Source of the DNA: Bacillota bacterium
GTDB taxonomy: Bacteria; Bacillota; UBA4882; UBA8346
Assembly (NCBI GenBank): GCA_023410535.1
Contig: JAEYPR010000011.1
Span: forward strand, 157,216 to 221,215
Direction: 5' to 3'
Length of the DNA: 64,000 bases
This document shows, piece after piece, positions 61,898 through 64,000 of the stretch. The notes beneath the pieces were generated by a model. That model saw only the letters and a program-made list of their open reading frames with translations. It had not been told where the DNA came from and did no database searches. The translations under genes were made by a program, and so were the position numbers. Within the stretch, counting starts at the first letter, position 1, and each line of letters starts with the position of its first letter.

Positions 61898-62890
61898 TCA
61901 GTTTCGCTGGTAACTTCCGGGGTTAACCCCAAACTTCTTGCGGAATGCTACGCTGAAATGGCTGATATTCGTGTAACCGACCCGACTGGCTACCTCTCTG
62001 ACCTGTAACTCCTTCGCTTTCAGAAGCACCAGAGCGGTTTCCATGCGTTTGTTGATTACATAAGCATAAATCGGCATTCCAAAAATTTCTTTAAACCCAC
62101 TCTTTAACTTAAACTCATTCAAATAGGTTAGCTTGGCCAGGATGGCGATAGTCGGCGGATCAGCGTAAGACCGGTCGAGAATTGCTCTGGCTTGGTACAA
62201 ACTGTCGACATCTTGCAACGAGAGTTTGACCGTACCCGGACCTTCCCGCTCTTCTCGGACCATCTCGTTGAGGTAGACCGCCAGTAATTCGAGGATTTTT
62301 CCTTCAAGATAGATGCCCTGCAACGAATCCTGACAAGGATTATTCACAATTTGCCAAAGGATGGTTTTGACTGCGGGGGTCATTTTATATTTCCGGCTAA
62401 CGCCTGTGGGGTGATTCAAGTCAGTGGCCGCCCGGGCGGCATCCAAACATTGACTCACGGCAACATATTTCGTCGGCGACAGATGAACACCAATACTATA
62501 ATAATGTTGCCCGGGATGAAAGCAAGAGCGACTACGGATGCCATCTCCCAAATAAATGCAACTGGTATCCTCATCCAAACGTTCGGTGAGCTCCTGAATC
62601 TCGTATTCGATGGCATCGGCCAGACAAAAAAGCAAGTGATAAGCGCTACCCCTTGCGATCTCCCCCATCAGGATTTCCTGGTGAAACGTAAAGTCGCAAG
62701 CCGTAATCTCCATGGCCTGATCGGGACGGATCCGGCGATAATATCCTCGCCCGAAGGTTTTCTCAAGACAGAACTTTGATTCAAACCGTTTCTGTCGGTG
62801 GATTTGATTCAATTCCTGACAAAACGCGATCCCATCGGCGCTATCGCCAGTATTAATCAATTCATAATGCTTATCAAGCAACGATTTCAT
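61898..62890 (-). CDS. AraC-family regulator (PchR/YbtA-like)
   Basis: 330 residues. The C-terminal 100 residues hold two HTH motifs (LAKLTYLNEFKLKSGFKEIFG and VREVASRVGYTNISHFSVAFRKKFG), the second being the AraC signature. The N-terminal part lacks an obvious cupin but resembles PchR/YbtA-type siderophore sensors, which activate their own uptake genes when loaded ligand is present. The position upstream of the methyltransferase-ABC genes suits that role. It has its own promoter with an overlapping palindrome. Confidence 0.92.
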   Translation of the reverse strand: MKSLLDKHYELINTGDSADGIAFCQELNQIHRQKRFESKFCLEKTFGRGYYRRIRPDQAMEITACDFTFHQEILMGEIARGSAYHLLFCLADAIEYEIQELTERLDEDTSCIYLGDGIRSRSCFHPGQHYYSIGVHLSPTKYVAVSQCLDAARAATDLNHPTGVSRKYKMTPAVKTILWQIVNNPCQDSLQGIYLEGKILELLAVYLNEMVREEREGPGTVKLSLQDVDSLYQARAILDRSYADPPTIAILAKLTYLNEFKLKSGFKEIFGMPIYAYVINKRMETALVLLKAKELQVREVASRVGYTNISHFSVAFRKKFGVNPGSYQRN

Positions 62891-62944
62891 TTTTCACCTC
62901 AGCGTTCCTGTTTGCGCAAGATGCCAACCAAGATTTATCAAATT

Positions 62945-62993
62945 GTTAGTTACAACTAACTTATATACTATTTATATTTTCCAAATTTGTCAA
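62945..62993 (-). promoter_or_regulatory. AraC-gene promoter with GTTAG-N6-CTAAC operator
   Basis: -35 TTGACA (62988-62993) and -10 TAGTAT (62965-62970) 17 bp apart on the minus strand. The palindrome GTTAGTT-AC-AACTAAC (62945-62960) starts 4 bp after the -10 and would cover the start of transcription, indicating repression when bound. Confidence 0.6.
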
Positions 62994-63027
62994 GGAGCGA
63001 TCAATTCCGGATTCATCGGCCGACATC

Positions 63028-63058
63028 AAAAAAGCCCCGAAGCAACTTGCTCCGGGGC
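63028..63058 (-). terminator. Terminator downstream of the collagen-like gene
   Basis: GCCCCGGAGCAA and TTGCTTCGGGGC form a stem followed by TTTTTT on the minus strand, about 140 bp after the collagen-like gene stop; the sequence between holds no recognised gene. Confidence 0.85.
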
Positions 63059-63200
63059 ATACTATAACAATCGAATCAATGAAGCTCAAGAAAAGTCTAC
63101 TAATTAATTTTTAGCTATTTACTTTTTGCGGCCCGGTTCGCCGTTTATATTAGAAAACCGAAAAAATTGAAAGTAATTTAACCGGAATATTGAAAATCTT

Positions 63201-64000
63201 TTAATTACTTAATTGAATAATGGTTAAAGAGCGATTCATATAACCTAAAACAGGAAAATCCGTACTAATACTTACGCCTACTTCATCTCCGGCGCTTAAG
63301 GAGGCTTGAACGACAAACGTTGAACTACTTCTATTAGATATCTTAAAAAAAGTAGTAGTATCGCCAAAAATAGGTGTACCATTGACAGTAATAATAGCAT
63401 TTAGATATGGTTGATCTGGATCTGGCTCGGTAGTGGCTTCAGCGTTAATAGATATCGTTATTTGATAAATTCCGCTTTCTCCTACCACTAATTCATTGCC
63501 CGATAGACTAACTGTGATAGTATCTGATAAAGGTCCAACCACACTAAACGGTACAGGGGTGAATGTTGCTCCAGGTACCTCTACACTACTTCCTCTTAAA
63601 GATCCAAAAGCCAAAACGACTTCTCCAGTAGGACCGGTTGCTCCAGTCGCTCCTACTCCTCCAGTCGCCCCAATCGGTCCAGTTGCTCCAGTCGCTCCTA
63701 ATCCTCCAGTCGCCCCAATCGGTCCGGTCGCTCCAGTCGCTCCTAATCCTCCAGTCGCCCCAATCGGCCCGGTTGCTCCAGTCGCTCCTACTCCTCCGAT
63801 CGCCCCAATCGGCCCGGTCGCTCCAGTCGCTCCTAATCCTCCAGTCGCCCCGATCGGTCCGGTCGCTCCAGTGGCTCCTACTCCTCCGATCGCCCCGATC
63901 GGTCCGGTGGCTCCAGTGGCTCCTAATCCTCCGATCGCCCCAATCGGGCCGGTTGCTCCAGTCGCGCCTAATCCTCCGGTCGCCCCAATCGGGCCGGTTG
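63201..64000 (-). CDS. Collagen-like, BclA/exosporium-type surface protein, 3' part
   Basis: Runs off the right edge; 266 codons visible. The left (upstream) part is pure Gly-X-Y with threonine, proline and isoleucine, in 15-residue units (GATGPIGATGGLGAT type). The last about 137 residues form a globular beta domain (AFGSLRGSSVEVPG..., SLSGNELVVGESGIYQITISINAE, ..., ending SLTIIQLSN), like the TNF-like BclA C-terminal domain that makes the trimer knob. Such proteins make hair-like filaments on spores. The N-terminal targeting region is outside the window. Threonines in the repeat are likely glycosylation sites. Confidence 0.9.
   Translation of the reverse strand, partial: TGPIGATGGLGATGATGPIGAIGGLGATGATGPIGAIGGVGATGATGPIGATGGLGATGATGPIGAIGGVGATGATGPIGATGGLGATGATGPIGATGGLGATGATGPIGATGGVGATGATGPTGEVVLAFGSLRGSSVEVPGATFTPVPFSVVGPLSDTITVSLSGNELVVGESGIYQITISINAEATTEPDPDQPYLNAIITVNGTPIFGDTTTFFKISNRSSSTFVVQASLSAGDEVGVSISTDFPVLGYMNRSLTIIQLSN
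63618..64000 (-). repeat. 45-bp coding minisatellite of the collagen-like domain
   Basis: About eight and a half tandem 45-bp (15-codon) units that differ mainly at third positions and at T/I and L/V choices. It continues beyond the right edge, so the total number is unknown. Length variation by slippage is expected. Confidence 0.9.

Noticed and set aside
63618..64000. Non-coding satellite DNA
   Set aside because: The 45-bp units keep one open frame of Gly-X-Y triplets joined to a globular domain, so it is coding.

Overview
The window looks like chromosomal DNA of a diderm (two-membrane), endospore-forming member of the Bacillota. The spore-former signs are a LonC-type sporulation protease, a collagen-like protein of the BclA/exosporium type and a LipM-type octanoyltransferase beside gcvH. 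The outer-membrane signs are an MlaE-MlaF-MlaD lipid-transport set whose MlaD ends in a beta-rich, barrel-like tail, a TetR-adaptor-RND-TolC efflux operon and a heptose-bisphosphate phosphatase. Gene order around rpsF-ssb-rpsR-rplI and recJ-relA-dtd is typical of Firmicutes. No rRNA, tRNA, CRISPR array, prophage or intact insertion sequence was seen. The species cannot be named from the sequence alone.

Layout. 1-9 kb: TPM-domain protein and LemA, a fold-back repeat, serC, a TPP-dependent pyruvate oxidase-like enzyme, an ArsR regulator, a GAF-GGDEF diguanylate cyclase, rhomboid protease, NUDIX hydrolase and an NlpC/P60 hydrolase. 9-16 kb: tyrS under a T-box leader with a TAC specifier, a YtpB-like terpene synthase convergent with a polyprenyl diphosphate synthase, and an amino-acid ABC importer whose permease carries an N-terminal PEGA domain. 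16-21 kb: a decayed EamA transporter, lonC, rplI, a MazG-like protein and the rpsR-ssb-rpsF operon. Behind the rpsF promoter lies a 12-copy array of 21-bp repeats, half of which carry a perfect DnaA box. 21.6-30 kb: a frameshifted DUF1573-type gene and a very large RHS/YD-repeat protein (discoidin, PA14, NHL, RHS core, variable C-terminal toxin tip) split by a frameshift and followed by an RraB-family candidate immunity gene. 30-34.3 kb: ComER-like reductase, NUDIX, DUF951, MscS, lipM and gcvH. 34.4-38.4 kb: a small peptide gene, a candidate structured RNA and mlaEFD. 38.7-45.4 kb: tolC, RND pump, adaptor and tetR, with two copies of one candidate operator. 45.5-55.6 kb: gmhB, a Gfo/Idh oxidoreductase, a second 21-bp repeat array, a broken DinB-like gene, dtd-relA-recJ, uppP and a CoA-disulfide reductase with a rhodanese domain. 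55.6-62.9 kb: an AraC (PchR/YbtA-like) regulator, two methyltransferases, two ABC half-transporters and a broken flavodoxin, which together look like a metallophore-type uptake module; two 16-bp palindromes of the same form precede the regulator and the ABC pair. 63.2-64 kb: the 3' part of the collagen-like gene.

Five genes carry what look like single-base losses (EamA, DUF1573, RHS, DinB-like, flavodoxin). The EamA gene is also internally deleted and is certainly dead. The other four could be recent mutations or residual indel errors in the assembly. The observations most worth following are the two unrelated-looking 21-bp-phased arrays, the PEGA-permease fusion, the MlaD tail, the RHS toxin tip with its RraB partner, the shared operators and the dispersed structured repeats.
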